Below are positions 35,020 to 43,662 of a DNA stretch of 64,000 nucleotides, piece by piece (the stretch's first letter is position 1; each line of letters opens with the position of its first letter). The translations under genes and the position numbers were made by a program. Source of the stretch: an uncultured Lachnospiraceae bacterium (lineage in GTDB: Bacteria; Bacillota; Clostridia; Lachnospirales; Lachnospiraceae); NCBI GenBank assembly GCA_910579225.1, contig CAJTTI010000008.1:1-64000 (forward strand), read 5' to 3'. Under the pieces are notes generated by a model. It did no database searches and had not been told where the DNA came from. It was given only the letters and a program-made list of their open reading frames with translations.

Positions 35020-35901
35020 TCATCCTCTTGGATGTGCTTTACTGTATTCTGTTTTTGCCCCTGGTTGAAAGTCTGCATAAATCTGCGTGGCCGTCAAATC
35101 CATATGTCCGAGAATCTCCTGAATCGTATGCAGCTTGGCGCCATTCGACGCCATATGCGCCGCACAAGAATGTCGAAACATTCTTGGCGTAATATCTTTT
35201 TCAATTCCTGCTTTTCCCGCATAACTTTTTAATATTTTCCAAAACCCCTGTCGGCTCATGGGCGTACCGGAGCAATTCAGAAATAAACAGTTGGTGTCTT
35301 CCTTTTTCAGAAAAAACACTCTGCTCTTCTCCATATATTGCTGCAAAGCTGCTCCTGCCTTGGAGCCAAAAGGAACCATTCGTTCCCTGCCTCCATCCTT
35401 ACAGATAATCCATCCAAAGCGAAGGTTCAGGTCACTGACATTCAGATGCACCAGCTCACTGACACGCATCCCTGTGGCATAAAGCAATTCCAGCATCGCC
35501 TTGTCCCGGCAGCCTTTAGGATTCTCCACAGAAGGCTGAGCTAGAAGATGCTCCATCTCCTGAATCGTCAGGATTCCAGGCATCTGCTTTTCCACCTTTG
35601 GAGCCTTCAGGCCAAATGCCGGATCCGTTTCAATCTTCCGGCTCCGCATCAGATATTCAAAAAAAGCTTTCATAGATGCAATATACCTGGAAATCGTAGA
35701 CGCCGCCATTCCGTTTTTCTCCAGATACAGTACATAAGAGTTTAATACTGTAGCAGTTATGGCACTGACTGAATACACCCCTTGTCCTTCCACATATAAT
35801 CTCATCTTTGCCAGATCACTGCGGTAAGACATAACTGTATTATGAGACGCTTTTTTCACATCTTCCAGGTATGTTACGAAATACTCTATCTCCTCATCCA
35901 T
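35020..35901 (-). CDS. xerD: XerD-like tyrosine recombinase
   Basis: A 293-residue recombinase with the N-terminal SAM-like core-binding domain (about 1-90) and the catalytic domain. Visible residues are R146 (TGMRVSEL), K168 on the beta hairpin, R243, H266 (LGHMDL) and the nucleophile Y275 (TQIYADF). The first residue of the HxxR motif is arginine (PRMFRH, R240), not histidine. Position next to spoIIM is conserved in Firmicutes for XerD-type chromosome resolvases. A role in dimer resolution at dif is likely; no mobile element ends flank it. Confidence 0.85.
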   Translation of the reverse strand: MDEEIEYFVTYLEDVKKASHNTVMSYRSDLAKMRLYVEGQGVYSVSAITATVLNSYVLYLEKNGMAASTISRYIASMKAFFEYLMRSRKIETDPAFGLKAPKVEKQMPGILTIQEMEHLLAQPSVENPKGCRDKAMLELLYATGMRVSELVHLNVSDLNLRFGWIICKDGGRERMVPFGSKAGAALQQYMEKSRVFFLKKEDTNCLFLNCSGTPMSRQGFWKILKSYAGKAGIEKDITPRMFRHSCAAHMASNGAKLHTIQEILGHMDLTATQIYADFQPGAKTEYSKAHPRG

Positions 35902-35971
35902 TTTTTTACCCTCAATACTATAAACATACCTACAGTATAACCAAGAACGTCTCTAATTTCAACATTTTTTC

Positions 35972-36526
35972 TCACATTTTCCTCAGAAGCTGCTGCAAAA
36001 TCAGCGGATTTAAGTATACCTCCGCCACAATACCAAATATAAGGAAGAAAAAACCAATCGCTGCAAGAAGCAGGTATTTCTTCCGGCTGCTTCCCTTTTT
36101 CCAAAGCCAGAGCAATACCCAGCCAAAGGCCGGCAGGTAGAAAAAGATCTGTGGCACTATTCCTGCCACACAGATCAGTACCCCTTTTAACCCAAGTCTG
36201 ACAGTGGACACACTGATCATCGTGCCCCAGGTCATTCCAAGCAAAAGCAACATTCCTCCTGCAATCAAAGGAGCCGCACCCAAAGTACCGCAGCAAATCA
36301 GAAAAAAATACTGTCCGCAGCGGTATCCCCCCACATATTGGAGCAAACGTTTGTAATCTATTTTCAAAGATGCATATTGATTCAGAAAGTATTCACTGAA
36401 AATACCAGCAAAATCAGAATCATCCAGCGTCTGCACAAAAAAGATCCCTGTCAGAAGTCCTGCGAAAAACAGGACCAGGCAAGTTCCCGGACTGATGTTC
36501 TTTCGGTAATAAAATGTTTCTCTCAT
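35972..36526 (-). CDS. spoIIM: Stage II sporulation protein M
   Basis: A 184-residue protein with about five hydrophobic segments, the SpoIIM family size. SpoIIM belongs to the DMP complex (SpoIID, SpoIIM, SpoIIP) that drives engulfment of the forespore. The start is preceded by GGGGAGG, most of which lies in a hairpin. It sits between xerD and proC; the spoIIM-xerD pair is a Firmicute order and supports a spore-forming host. Confidence 0.88.
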   Translation of the reverse strand: MRETFYYRKNISPGTCLVLFFAGLLTGIFFVQTLDDSDFAGIFSEYFLNQYASLKIDYKRLLQYVGGYRCGQYFFLICCGTLGAAPLIAGGMLLLLGMTWGTMISVSTVRLGLKGVLICVAGIVPQIFFYLPAFGWVLLWLWKKGSSRKKYLLLAAIGFFFLIFGIVAEVYLNPLILQQLLRKM

Positions 36527-36529
36527 AAA

Positions 36530-36558
36530 AAACCTCCCCTATCATTTTATGAAAGGGG
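36530..36558 (-). terminator. Hairpin with T run overlapping the spoIIM ribosome binding site
   Basis: On the minus strand CCCCTTTCAT and ATGATAGGGG (36536-36558, one mismatch, AAA loop) are followed by AGG and TTTTTT, just before the spoIIM ATG. It has the form of an intrinsic terminator for proC, and also holds most of the AGGGGAGG ribosome binding site. Confidence 0.7.
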
Positions 36559-36569
36559 AAGTCCATCTA

Positions 36570-37364
36570 TTACATTTCTGTACATTTTTTCAGCACTGCT
36601 TCAGACGCTTTCAAAACCGCATTTCTCATGCCGTATTCCTCCAGAGCTGCAACGCCTTCAATCGTTGTCCCTGCAGGACTGCACACCTGGTCTTTCAATG
36701 TTCCCGGATGTTCTCCCGTCTCCAGGACCATTGCCGCTGCCCCCTTCATGGCCTGTGCTGCAAATACATAAGCCTGGTTACGCGGCATTCCGCAGCGAAC
36801 TGCACTGTCTGCCAACGCTTCTATAAACATATAACCAAAGGCCGGGGAGCTGCCGCTGGCACAGACTACTGCATTCATCAACCTTTCATCAATAAATTCA
36901 GCTCTTCCACACGCTTTGAACAGTCTCTCCAATACATTCAGTTCTATATCTGAAAATTCTTCTTTTATGCAACTGATTCCTGTCATTCCTTCACCGATCT
37001 TTGCCGGCGTGTTGGGCATGGCACGAACAATTCTCTTGTCTTTTCCAAGGTTCAGTTTCAATTCATTAATCGTTTTCCCCGGAGCCAGAGAGATAATAAT
37101 ATGTTCCGGAGTCAGCATATAGCGAATTCCATTCAGCACTTCGTCATAAAACTGTGGTTTTACCGCCAGAATCAGATATTTGCACTTATTCGCACATTCT
37201 GCATTGGAATCTGTATATTCCACTCCTGTTTTTTCATAGATACGCCTCTTTGTCTCTTGTGTTTTCGCACAAAATATCAAATCCTCTTTTGGAAATGCTT
37301 TTAGAACTCCCATTAAGATTGCACTTCCCATGTTTCCCATTCCAATAAATCCAATTCTTGACAT
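36570..37364 (-). CDS. proC: Pyrroline-5-carboxylate reductase
   Basis: About 264 residues. The N-terminal dinucleotide fold has IGFIGMGNMGSAIL; the C-terminal helical domain has the ProC signature in QVCSPAGTTIEG. It makes proline from pyrroline-5-carboxylate with NAD(P)H. AGGAGG lies 9 bases before the ATG at 37364 and 3 before another at 37370; I choose the former. No proA or proB is adjacent. Confidence 0.95.
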   Translation of the reverse strand: MSRIGFIGMGNMGSAILMGVLKAFPKEDLIFCAKTQETKRRIYEKTGVEYTDSNAECANKCKYLILAVKPQFYDEVLNGIRYMLTPEHIIISLAPGKTINELKLNLGKDKRIVRAMPNTPAKIGEGMTGISCIKEEFSDIELNVLERLFKACGRAEFIDERLMNAVVCASGSSPAFGYMFIEALADSAVRCGMPRNQAYVFAAQAMKGAAAMVLETGEHPGTLKDQVCSPAGTTIEGVAALEEYGMRNAVLKASEAVLKKCTEM

Positions 37365-37422
37365 CTCCATGTACCTCCTGACATATGGCTAAATACACCT
37401 TATACATTTTTCTGATGTTATG

Positions 37423-37451
37423 AAAAAGAGATGCTGCTGTCGCAACATCCC
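37423..37451 (-). terminator. Terminator of the rny gene
   Basis: GGGATGTTGC and GCAGCATCTC form a 10-base stem with two G-U pairs (37428-37451), followed on the minus strand by TTTTTC. Confidence 0.85.
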
Positions 37452-37466
37452 TTTCATTTTCAACTT

Positions 37467-39014
37467 TTATTTAGCGTAATCTGTGACTCTGCTTTCGCGG
37501 ATCACATTTACCTTAATCTGACCAGGATATTCCAGATTAGATTCAATCTGTTTGGATATATCTCGCGCCATCAATACCATCGCTGCATCATCCACCTGAT
37601 CAGGTACTACCATAACTCGAACCTCTCTGCCTGCCTGAATAGCAAAAGACTTCTCTACTCCTTTAAAGGAGTTTGCAATATCTTCCAGTTGTTTTAATCT
37701 GTTGGTATAAGTCTCCAGTGTCTCTCTTCTCGCGCCTGGCCGGGCTGCCGATATTGTATCCGCAGCCTGTACAATACAGGCGATCAAAGAAGTAGGCTCT
37801 ACATCACCATGATGTGATTCAACTGCGTTGATCACTGTAGCTGATTCCTTATACTTCTTGCATAAATCCACACCGATCTGAATATGAGATCCTTCCATCT
37901 CGTGATCAATGGATTTACCAATATCATGTAATAGTCCGGCTCTTTTCGCCATCCGGACGTCAACGCCAATCTCCCCTGCTAATAAACCGGATAGGTGTGC
38001 AACTTCTATTGAATGTTTTAACGCATTCTGTCCGTAGCTGCTTCTAAACTTCATTCGTCCAAGAAGTCTTACAAGCTCCGGATGAATACCGTGAACACCA
38101 ACCTCCAAAGCTGCTGATTCACCTTCTTCGCGAATCATTGCATCCACTTCTTTTTGAGCTTTCTCAACCATCTCCTCAATTCGTGCCGGGTGAATACGGC
38201 CGTCAACAATCAGTTTCTCCAATGCAATGCGAGCGACTTCCCGGCGAATTGGATCAAACCCGGATAAGATGACTGCTTCCGGCGTATCATCAATAATCAA
38301 ATCAACACCGGTCATGGTCTCAAGAGTACGGATGTTTCTTCCCTCCCGACCTATGATGCGCCCTTTCATCTCATCATTAGGAAGCTGTACAACAGAAATG
38401 GTTGTCTCAGCCACATGGTCAGCTGCACATTTCTGAATAGCGGTGACAATAAAATCCTTCGCTTTCTTGTTTGCCTCCTCTTTTGCCCTGCTCTCCAGTT
38501 CTTTCACCAGTTTCGCAGTTTCATGTTTTACATCATCTTCAACTGTTTTTAAAAGATATTCTTTTGCTTGTTCGGAGGTAAGGCCTGAGATTCTCTCCAA
38601 TTCCTGTAATCGTTTTGCAGACAGCTCTTCCACTTCAGCCCGCTTTTTCTCAAGCTGTGCCTCACGTGCGGAAAAGCCTGCTTCTCTGCGCTCAATCGCT
38701 TCCGTCTTCTTGTCCAGGGCTTCTTCCTTGGACAGTACCCGGCGTTCATAACGCTGAAGCTCTGCTCTGCGCTCTTTGGTCTCTTTTTCAAGCTCGTTCC
38801 TGGTCTTCACGGACTCTTCCTTGACTTCCAGCATCGCCTCACGCTTCTTGGTTTCTGCCGTTTTCAAAGCTTCATCTATGATCTCTCTCGCTCTGTCTTC
38901 TGCATTGCCAAGCTTTTCTTCAACTACCTTCTTTCGATAATTGACAGCACAAGGCCAGACAACTGCTGCAGTCAGAGCGATTGCAACCAGCACCGCAATG
39001 ATAGTCGTAACCAT
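37467..39014 (-). CDS. rny: Ribonuclease Y
   Basis: About 515 residues: an N-terminal membrane helix, a long charged coiled coil (about 30-200), a KH RNA-binding domain (GRIIGREGRNIRTLE) and the HD metal domain (GLLHDIGKSIDHEMEG). It is the membrane endonuclease that starts mRNA decay in Firmicutes. I choose the ATG at 39014 because AGGAGG stands before it; an in-frame GTG at 39026 lies within that ribosome binding site. It follows recA-recX in the Clostridia order. Confidence 0.96.
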   Translation of the reverse strand: MVTTIIAVLVAIALTAAVVWPCAVNYRKKVVEEKLGNAEDRAREIIDEALKTAETKKREAMLEVKEESVKTRNELEKETKERRAELQRYERRVLSKEEALDKKTEAIERREAGFSAREAQLEKKRAEVEELSAKRLQELERISGLTSEQAKEYLLKTVEDDVKHETAKLVKELESRAKEEANKKAKDFIVTAIQKCAADHVAETTISVVQLPNDEMKGRIIGREGRNIRTLETMTGVDLIIDDTPEAVILSGFDPIRREVARIALEKLIVDGRIHPARIEEMVEKAQKEVDAMIREEGESAALEVGVHGIHPELVRLLGRMKFRSSYGQNALKHSIEVAHLSGLLAGEIGVDVRMAKRAGLLHDIGKSIDHEMEGSHIQIGVDLCKKYKESATVINAVESHHGDVEPTSLIACIVQAADTISAARPGARRETLETYTNRLKQLEDIANSFKGVEKSFAIQAGREVRVMVVPDQVDDAAMVLMARDISKQIESNLEYPGQIKVNVIRESRVTDYAK

Positions 39015-39148
39015 ATACAGGAGCACCTCCTTATTAAGTTTTCATTGTACAACACAATAAATAGATTTTAAACTGTTTTGACAATAATGTCAAGTCTTGC
39101 ATTCTCTCTTTTGTGCATTTAGGCAAGGAGGTGCCAATTTTTTGTATA

Positions 39149-39658
39149 TCACTCCAAATACTCACGCAGTACCGACAAAATATCTCCAGTCCGAAACCCT
39201 CTGCGGGCAAGAGACGCAATCAGCTTCCGGGTCTGCTTATCATCGCATACTGCAGGATCGTAGCGTTTCTTTTCCAGATATTTACGAATCAGTATCCTCT
39301 CATCTGCGGGCTCCAGCTCTTCATATACTTTCTGAATCAATTCAGAGGAAACTCCTTTTCGAAATTGAAGTTCCTGTTCCAGCTGTCGCCGGCTCTTCTG
39401 ATTCTGACGATATTCTATGTAATTGCGGACATAACGTTCATCATCCAGATAACCGTAACTTTTTACATATTCAATCGCCTGCTCTGCCAGTTCCGGCTCA
39501 AAATCCGCCCGGAGCAGTTTTTCCCGAAGCTGATTTTCTGTGCGGTCCATTCGCTCCAGAAGATTCACCGCCTTAATCCTGGCTTTCTTCAGCCGGGTCG
39601 ACTCCTGCTCCTGCCGGGGCTGCTGGCTCTGCCGGCGTCTGCGTCCCTGGTAATCCAT
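39149..39658 (-). CDS. recX: RecX regulatory protein
   Basis: A 169-residue all-helical protein built of three-helix repeats (LLERMDRTENQLREKL; AIEYVKSYGYLDDERYVRNY). It binds the RecA filament and limits its activity. The frame overlaps the last 86 bases of recA; AGGGAA precedes the ATG at 39658 and no better start is seen until residue 37, so a true overlap is likely. The first 25 residues are unusually rich in Arg and Gln. Confidence 0.9.
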   Translation of the reverse strand: MDYQGRRRRQSQQPRQEQESTRLKKARIKAVNLLERMDRTENQLREKLLRADFEPELAEQAIEYVKSYGYLDDERYVRNYIEYRQNQKSRRQLEQELQFRKGVSSELIQKVYEELEPADERILIRKYLEKKRYDPAVCDDKQTRKLIASLARRGFRTGDILSVLREYLE

Positions 39659-40658
39659 AATGTTCCCTGACTTTCATCTCAATATCTCTGCACGCTTCCG
39701 GATTATCACGCAGAAACTGCTTTGCATTCTCGCGCCCCTGTCCGATCTTGGCATCGTTATAGGCATACCATGCGCCGCTCTTCTGCACCACGCTACAGCC
39801 GGCTGCCAGATCCAGAATATCCCCCACCGTAGAAATTCCCTGACCGAACATAATATCAAATTCTGCCTCTCTGAAGGGCGGTGCAATCTTATTCTTCACA
39901 ACCTTTACACGGGTACGGTTCCCAATCACTTCACCGCCCTGCTTCAATGCTTCAATACGACGTACATCCAGCCGGACAGATGCATAAAACTTCAATGCAC
40001 GGCCACCGGTTGTCGTCTCCGGATTACCGAACATCACTCCGACTTTCTCACGAAGCTGATTGATAAAGATCACCACGCAATTTGTCTTACTGATCACTGC
40101 CGTCAGTTTTCTAAGCGCCTGGGACATAAGCCTGGCATGAAGCCCCACATGAGAGTCTCCCATATCTCCGTCAATCTCTGCCTTGGGTACCAGCGCCGCC
40201 ACTGAGTCCACGATTACAATATCCACTGCACCGGAACGAACCATAGTCTCCGTAATCTCCAGCGCCTGTTCTCCATTATCCGGCTGAGAAATATACAAAT
40301 TGTCAATATCCACGCCAATATGCTTGGCATAGACCGGATCCAGTGCATGTTCTGCATCAATAAACCCTGCAATACCCCCTCGCTTCTGCACTTCCGCCAC
40401 CATATGCAGCGCAACTGTTGTCTTACCACTGGATTCCGGTCCATAGATCTCCACCACGCGTCCTTTGGGTACGCCGCCTGCACCAAGCGCAATATCCAGG
40501 CTCAAAGAACCTGTCGGTATGGTTTCCACCTGCATATGGCCGGTATCCCCCAATTTCATGACGGACCCTTTCCCATACTGTTTTTCAATCTGACTGAGTG
40601 CTGCATCCAATGCTTTTAATTTCTCTTCTTTTGCCGTTCCTTTATCCTCTTTGCCCAT
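39573..40658 (-). CDS. recA: Recombinase A
   Basis: A 361-residue RecA. The Walker A is GPESSGKTT, the Walker B segment VDIVIVDSVAAL, and L2 FINQLREKVGVMFGNPE is intact. The C-terminal tail from about 330 is low-complexity and acidic at its end (AEESQD). It forms filaments on ssDNA and drives strand exchange and LexA cleavage. AGGAGAGG precedes the ATG and a LexA box lies in its promoter. The C-terminal end overlaps recX by 86 bases. Confidence 0.98.
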   Translation of the reverse strand: MGKEDKGTAKEEKLKALDAALSQIEKQYGKGSVMKLGDTGHMQVETIPTGSLSLDIALGAGGVPKGRVVEIYGPESSGKTTVALHMVAEVQKRGGIAGFIDAEHALDPVYAKHIGVDIDNLYISQPDNGEQALEITETMVRSGAVDIVIVDSVAALVPKAEIDGDMGDSHVGLHARLMSQALRKLTAVISKTNCVVIFINQLREKVGVMFGNPETTTGGRALKFYASVRLDVRRIEALKQGGEVIGNRTRVKVVKNKIAPPFREAEFDIMFGQGISTVGDILDLAAGCSVVQKSGAWYAYNDAKIGQGRENAKQFLRDNPEACRDIEMKVREHYGLPGTQTPAEPAAPAGAGVDPAEESQD

Positions 40659-40694
40659 ATTGCCTCTCCTTAATGTCTTTGTCGTTCCACAACA

Positions 40695-40708
40695 CGAACT
40701 TTTGTTCG
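40695..40708 (-). promoter_or_regulatory. LexA box of recA
   Basis: CGAACTTTTGTTCG matches the Gram-positive LexA/DinR consensus (CGAAC N4 GTTCG) perfectly, about 37 bases before the ATG and just downstream of the -10 box. Confidence 0.92.
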
Positions 40709-40721
40709 ATTTCCTGGTATT

Positions 40722-40750
40722 ATCCTACCTCATTTAAAACAGAATGTCAA
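40722..40750 (-). promoter_or_regulatory. recA promoter
   Basis: On the minus strand TTGACA (40745-40750) and TAGGAT (40722-40727), 17 bases apart, immediately upstream of the LexA box. Confidence 0.75.
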
Positions 40751-40780
40751 GTACCGATTTCAAATATTTAAACGGAACAC

Positions 40781-40831
40781 AAAACAGCTGCAAAATGCAT
40801 GACGCTGTATCCGTCTGCTATTTTGCAGCTG
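40781..40831 (-). terminator. Terminator of asd
   Basis: CAGCTGCAAAAT (40785-40796) and ATTTTGCAGCTG (40820-40831) form a 12-base perfect stem; the minus strand goes on into TTTTG. Confidence 0.88.
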
Positions 40832-40849
40832 CTTTGCCTGTGTGATATT

Positions 40850-41935
40850 TTATTTCTTTGTAATGTATCCTTTTGCTTTTAATGTCTCTGCGCACAGCAC
40901 TGCGCCACCTGCCGCACCGCGGACCGTATTGTGAGAAAGCCCTACAAATTTCCAGTCATAGATACTGTCTTCCCTCAGGCGCCCGATGGATATTCCCATG
41001 CCGTTCTCATAATCCACATCCAGCTGAACCTGCGGCCTGTTCTCTTCTTCCATATAGCGAATAAACTGTTTGGGTGCGCTCGGAAGTTCTGACTCCTGCG
41101 GAAATCCCCTGTAATTCACCAGACGTTCGATTAGTTCCTCTTTTGTCGGCTTTTTCCGGAATTTTACAAATACGGCAGCCGTATGCCCGTTCAATACCGG
41201 CACCCGGATGCACTGACAGGTAATCTTCGGTTCCTGGGCTTTTACAATCACCCCATTCTCCACATGCCCCAGAACCCGGAGAGGCTCCTGCTCTGACTTT
41301 TCTTCTTCTCCTCCGATATATGGTATGATATTTTCCACCATTTCCGGCCAGTCTTTGAATGTCTTGCCTGCCCCGGAGATTGCCTGATATGTAGTGGCAA
41401 CCACTTCATAGGGCTCATACTCTTTCCAGGCGTTCAAAACAGGCGCATAACTCTGAATGGAGCAGTTGGGCTTTACTGCGATAAATCCTCTGGTCGTCCC
41501 AAGGCGTTTTTTCTGAGATGCAATCACTTCAAAATGTTCCGGATTAATCTCCGGAATCACCATCGGCACATCCGGCGTCCAGCGATGAGCACTGTTGTTG
41601 GATACCACAGGGGTCTCAGTCTTTGCATAAGTCTCTTCAATTGCTTTAATCTCATCTTTGGACATATCTACAGCGCTGAACACAAAATCAACGCCGGCTG
41701 CGACCTTTTCCACTTCATTTACATTCATAACTTTTATCTTTTTCACTGCTTCCGGTATGGGAGTCAACATTTTCCATCGTCCTCCCACTGCCTCCTCGTA
41801 TGTCTTCCCTGCCGAACGGGCGCTGGCCGCTATTGTCACCACTTCAAACCAGGGATGATTTTCCAGAAGAGAGATAAATCTCTGTCCAACCATACCAGTA
41901 CCCCCAAGGATACCTACTCTCAATTTCTCGTTCAT
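40850..41935 (-). CDS. asd: Aspartate-semialdehyde dehydrogenase
   Basis: About 361 residues of the archaeal/fungal-type branch also found in Clostridia. It opens with VGILGGTGMVGQRF; the catalytic cysteine is in KPNCSIQS and HTAAVFVKF follows. It reduces aspartyl phosphate in the lysine, threonine and methionine pathway. I start at the ATG at 41935 (AGGAGG upstream); the frame extends 20 residues more to 41995. I see no lysine riboswitch upstream. Confidence 0.95.
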   Translation of the reverse strand: MNEKLRVGILGGTGMVGQRFISLLENHPWFEVVTIAASARSAGKTYEEAVGGRWKMLTPIPEAVKKIKVMNVNEVEKVAAGVDFVFSAVDMSKDEIKAIEETYAKTETPVVSNNSAHRWTPDVPMVIPEINPEHFEVIASQKKRLGTTRGFIAVKPNCSIQSYAPVLNAWKEYEPYEVVATTYQAISGAGKTFKDWPEMVENIIPYIGGEEEKSEQEPLRVLGHVENGVIVKAQEPKITCQCIRVPVLNGHTAAVFVKFRKKPTKEELIERLVNYRGFPQESELPSAPKQFIRYMEEENRPQVQLDVDYENGMGISIGRLREDSIYDWKFVGLSHNTVRGAAGGAVLCAETLKAKGYITKK

Positions 41936-42084
41936 TTTCCTACTTGCCTCCTCATTGCCTATATACGTACTCTTATGTCCGTCGTATACACACATTTGTC
42001 TTTCCTGTAAATATTACAGGATTTTTGTAAAAAATGCAACTCTATTTTTTCTTTTGTATTGGAAAATCTGTGATGCAGACGGCT

Positions 42085-43461
42085 TTATGCCCCAAGATAC
42101 TCTCTGTAGTACTGAATCACCTGTTCCATCGCTTCTTTTCCCGGTGCACCGATTGTCAGCCTTTTGTTCACACAGTTTTCCATGGAAACAGCCTTGTAAA
42201 TGTCTTCTTCAAATATTGGACTGATTGCTTTGTATTCTTCCAGGGACATATCATCCAGCGCCATATTCCGCTCAATACAATACAGTACCAGTCTTCCTAC
42301 AATCCCATGGGCATCTCTGAATGGCACACCATGATTAACCAGATAATCCGCCGCATCTGTGGCATTGGTAAAACCGTGTCTTGCACTGTCGTTCATACGT
42401 TCCAAACAAAAATTCATCGTATCCAACATACCAGTAAACAGAGCAATACAACCTTTTACCGTATCAATCGCATCAAATACCAGTTCCTTATCTTCCTGCA
42501 TATCTTTATTATAGGCAAGTGGAATTCCCTTCATCGTCGTCAAAAGCGACATAAGCGCTCCATATACTCTTCCTGTCTTACCTCGCACCAATTCCGCAAT
42601 ATCCGGATTCTTTTTCTGCGGCATAATTGAACTTCCTGTACTGTATGCATCATCAATCTCGACAAACCGATATTCATTGCTGTTCCATATAATAATTTCT
42701 TCGCAAAAACGGCTCAGGTGCATCATAATTGTGGACATGGCAGACAAATATTCAATCAGGTAATCTCTGTCTGATACTGCATCCATACTGTTGAGCACAG
42801 GACCATAGAATCCAAGAAGCTCTGCCGTATATTCCCGGTCCAGAGGATAGGTAGTCCCTGCAAGAGCGCCTGCCCCAAGCGGACAGTAATTCATCCTCTC
42901 CCGGATGTCTGAAAGACGGGAACGGTCCCTCTTAAACATCTCAAAATAAGCACCCATATGATGCGCCAGTGTTACAGGCTGGGCTTTCTGCAGATGAGTA
43001 AATCCAGGCATAATCGTTTCCGTATTCTCTTCCATAATGCGCAGCAGAACTTCCAGAAGCTTTTTTAACAGACCATCCGTCTCAGCCACTTCATCTCTCG
43101 TATACAGACGCATATCCAGAGCCACCTGATCATTCCTGCTCCTGCCTGTATGCAGCTTCTTTCCCGCTTCCCCGATCCGGTCGATTAGATTGGCTTCCAC
43201 AAAACTGTGAATATCTTCATATCGATCTGTGATCGTCAGTTTTCCTGTTTCCACATCCGCAAGAATACTTTCAAGCCCTGAAAGAATCTGATTCCTCTCT
43301 TCCTCTGTCAGAATCCCCTGCTTCGCCAGCATCCGCACATGTGCCATACTGCCTTCCACGTCCTGTCTGTAAAACTTCTGATCAAAAGAAATCGACGCAT
43401 TAAAACGATATACCAGCTGGTCCGTTTCTTTTGTAAAACGTCCTCCCCACAATTGTGCCAT
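42085..43461 (-). CDS. argH: Argininosuccinate lyase
   Basis: A 458-residue lyase of the fumarase/aspartase superfamily. The signature GSSIMPQKKNPD is intact, and the N-terminal LWGGRFTKETD and HTGRSRNDQVALD are typical. It releases arginine and fumarate from argininosuccinate. AAGGATG precedes the ATG. No argG is adjacent; the gene stands alone between asd and the anion channel gene. Confidence 0.97.
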   Translation of the reverse strand: MAQLWGGRFTKETDQLVYRFNASISFDQKFYRQDVEGSMAHVRMLAKQGILTEEERNQILSGLESILADVETGKLTITDRYEDIHSFVEANLIDRIGEAGKKLHTGRSRNDQVALDMRLYTRDEVAETDGLLKKLLEVLLRIMEENTETIMPGFTHLQKAQPVTLAHHMGAYFEMFKRDRSRLSDIRERMNYCPLGAGALAGTTYPLDREYTAELLGFYGPVLNSMDAVSDRDYLIEYLSAMSTIMMHLSRFCEEIIIWNSNEYRFVEIDDAYSTGSSIMPQKKNPDIAELVRGKTGRVYGALMSLLTTMKGIPLAYNKDMQEDKELVFDAIDTVKGCIALFTGMLDTMNFCLERMNDSARHGFTNATDAADYLVNHGVPFRDAHGIVGRLVLYCIERNMALDDMSLEEYKAISPIFEEDIYKAVSMENCVNKRLTIGAPGKEAMEQVIQYYREYLGA

Positions 43462-43594
43462 GATTCTTCATCCTTTCCTGTAAACTGATTTTTTCATTTT
43501 ATCACAAAGTATATTGCAGCGCAATCCTGCCTGAACGAGTTTTTACCATCTGTTTTTATCGCCCGGATACACGGAAATTTTTTCCCACAGAGTA

Positions 43595-43623
43595 AGAAAA
43601 GAGCAGACCATCTGCTCTTTTCT
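43595..43623 (-). terminator. Terminator of the formate/nitrite channel gene
   Basis: AGAAAAGAGCAGA (43595-43607) and TCTGCTCTTTTCT (43611-43623) form a perfect 13-base stem with a three-base loop. Confidence 0.88.
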
Positions 43624-43662
43624 GTCATTTATATGGGATGTTTCTATTGAAACTTTCCTGCC

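Noticed and set aside
35020..35901. Integrase of a mobile element
   Set aside because: The gene lies beside spoIIM as in many Firmicutes, no attachment repeats, excisionase or cargo genes surround it, and the base composition matches its neighbours.
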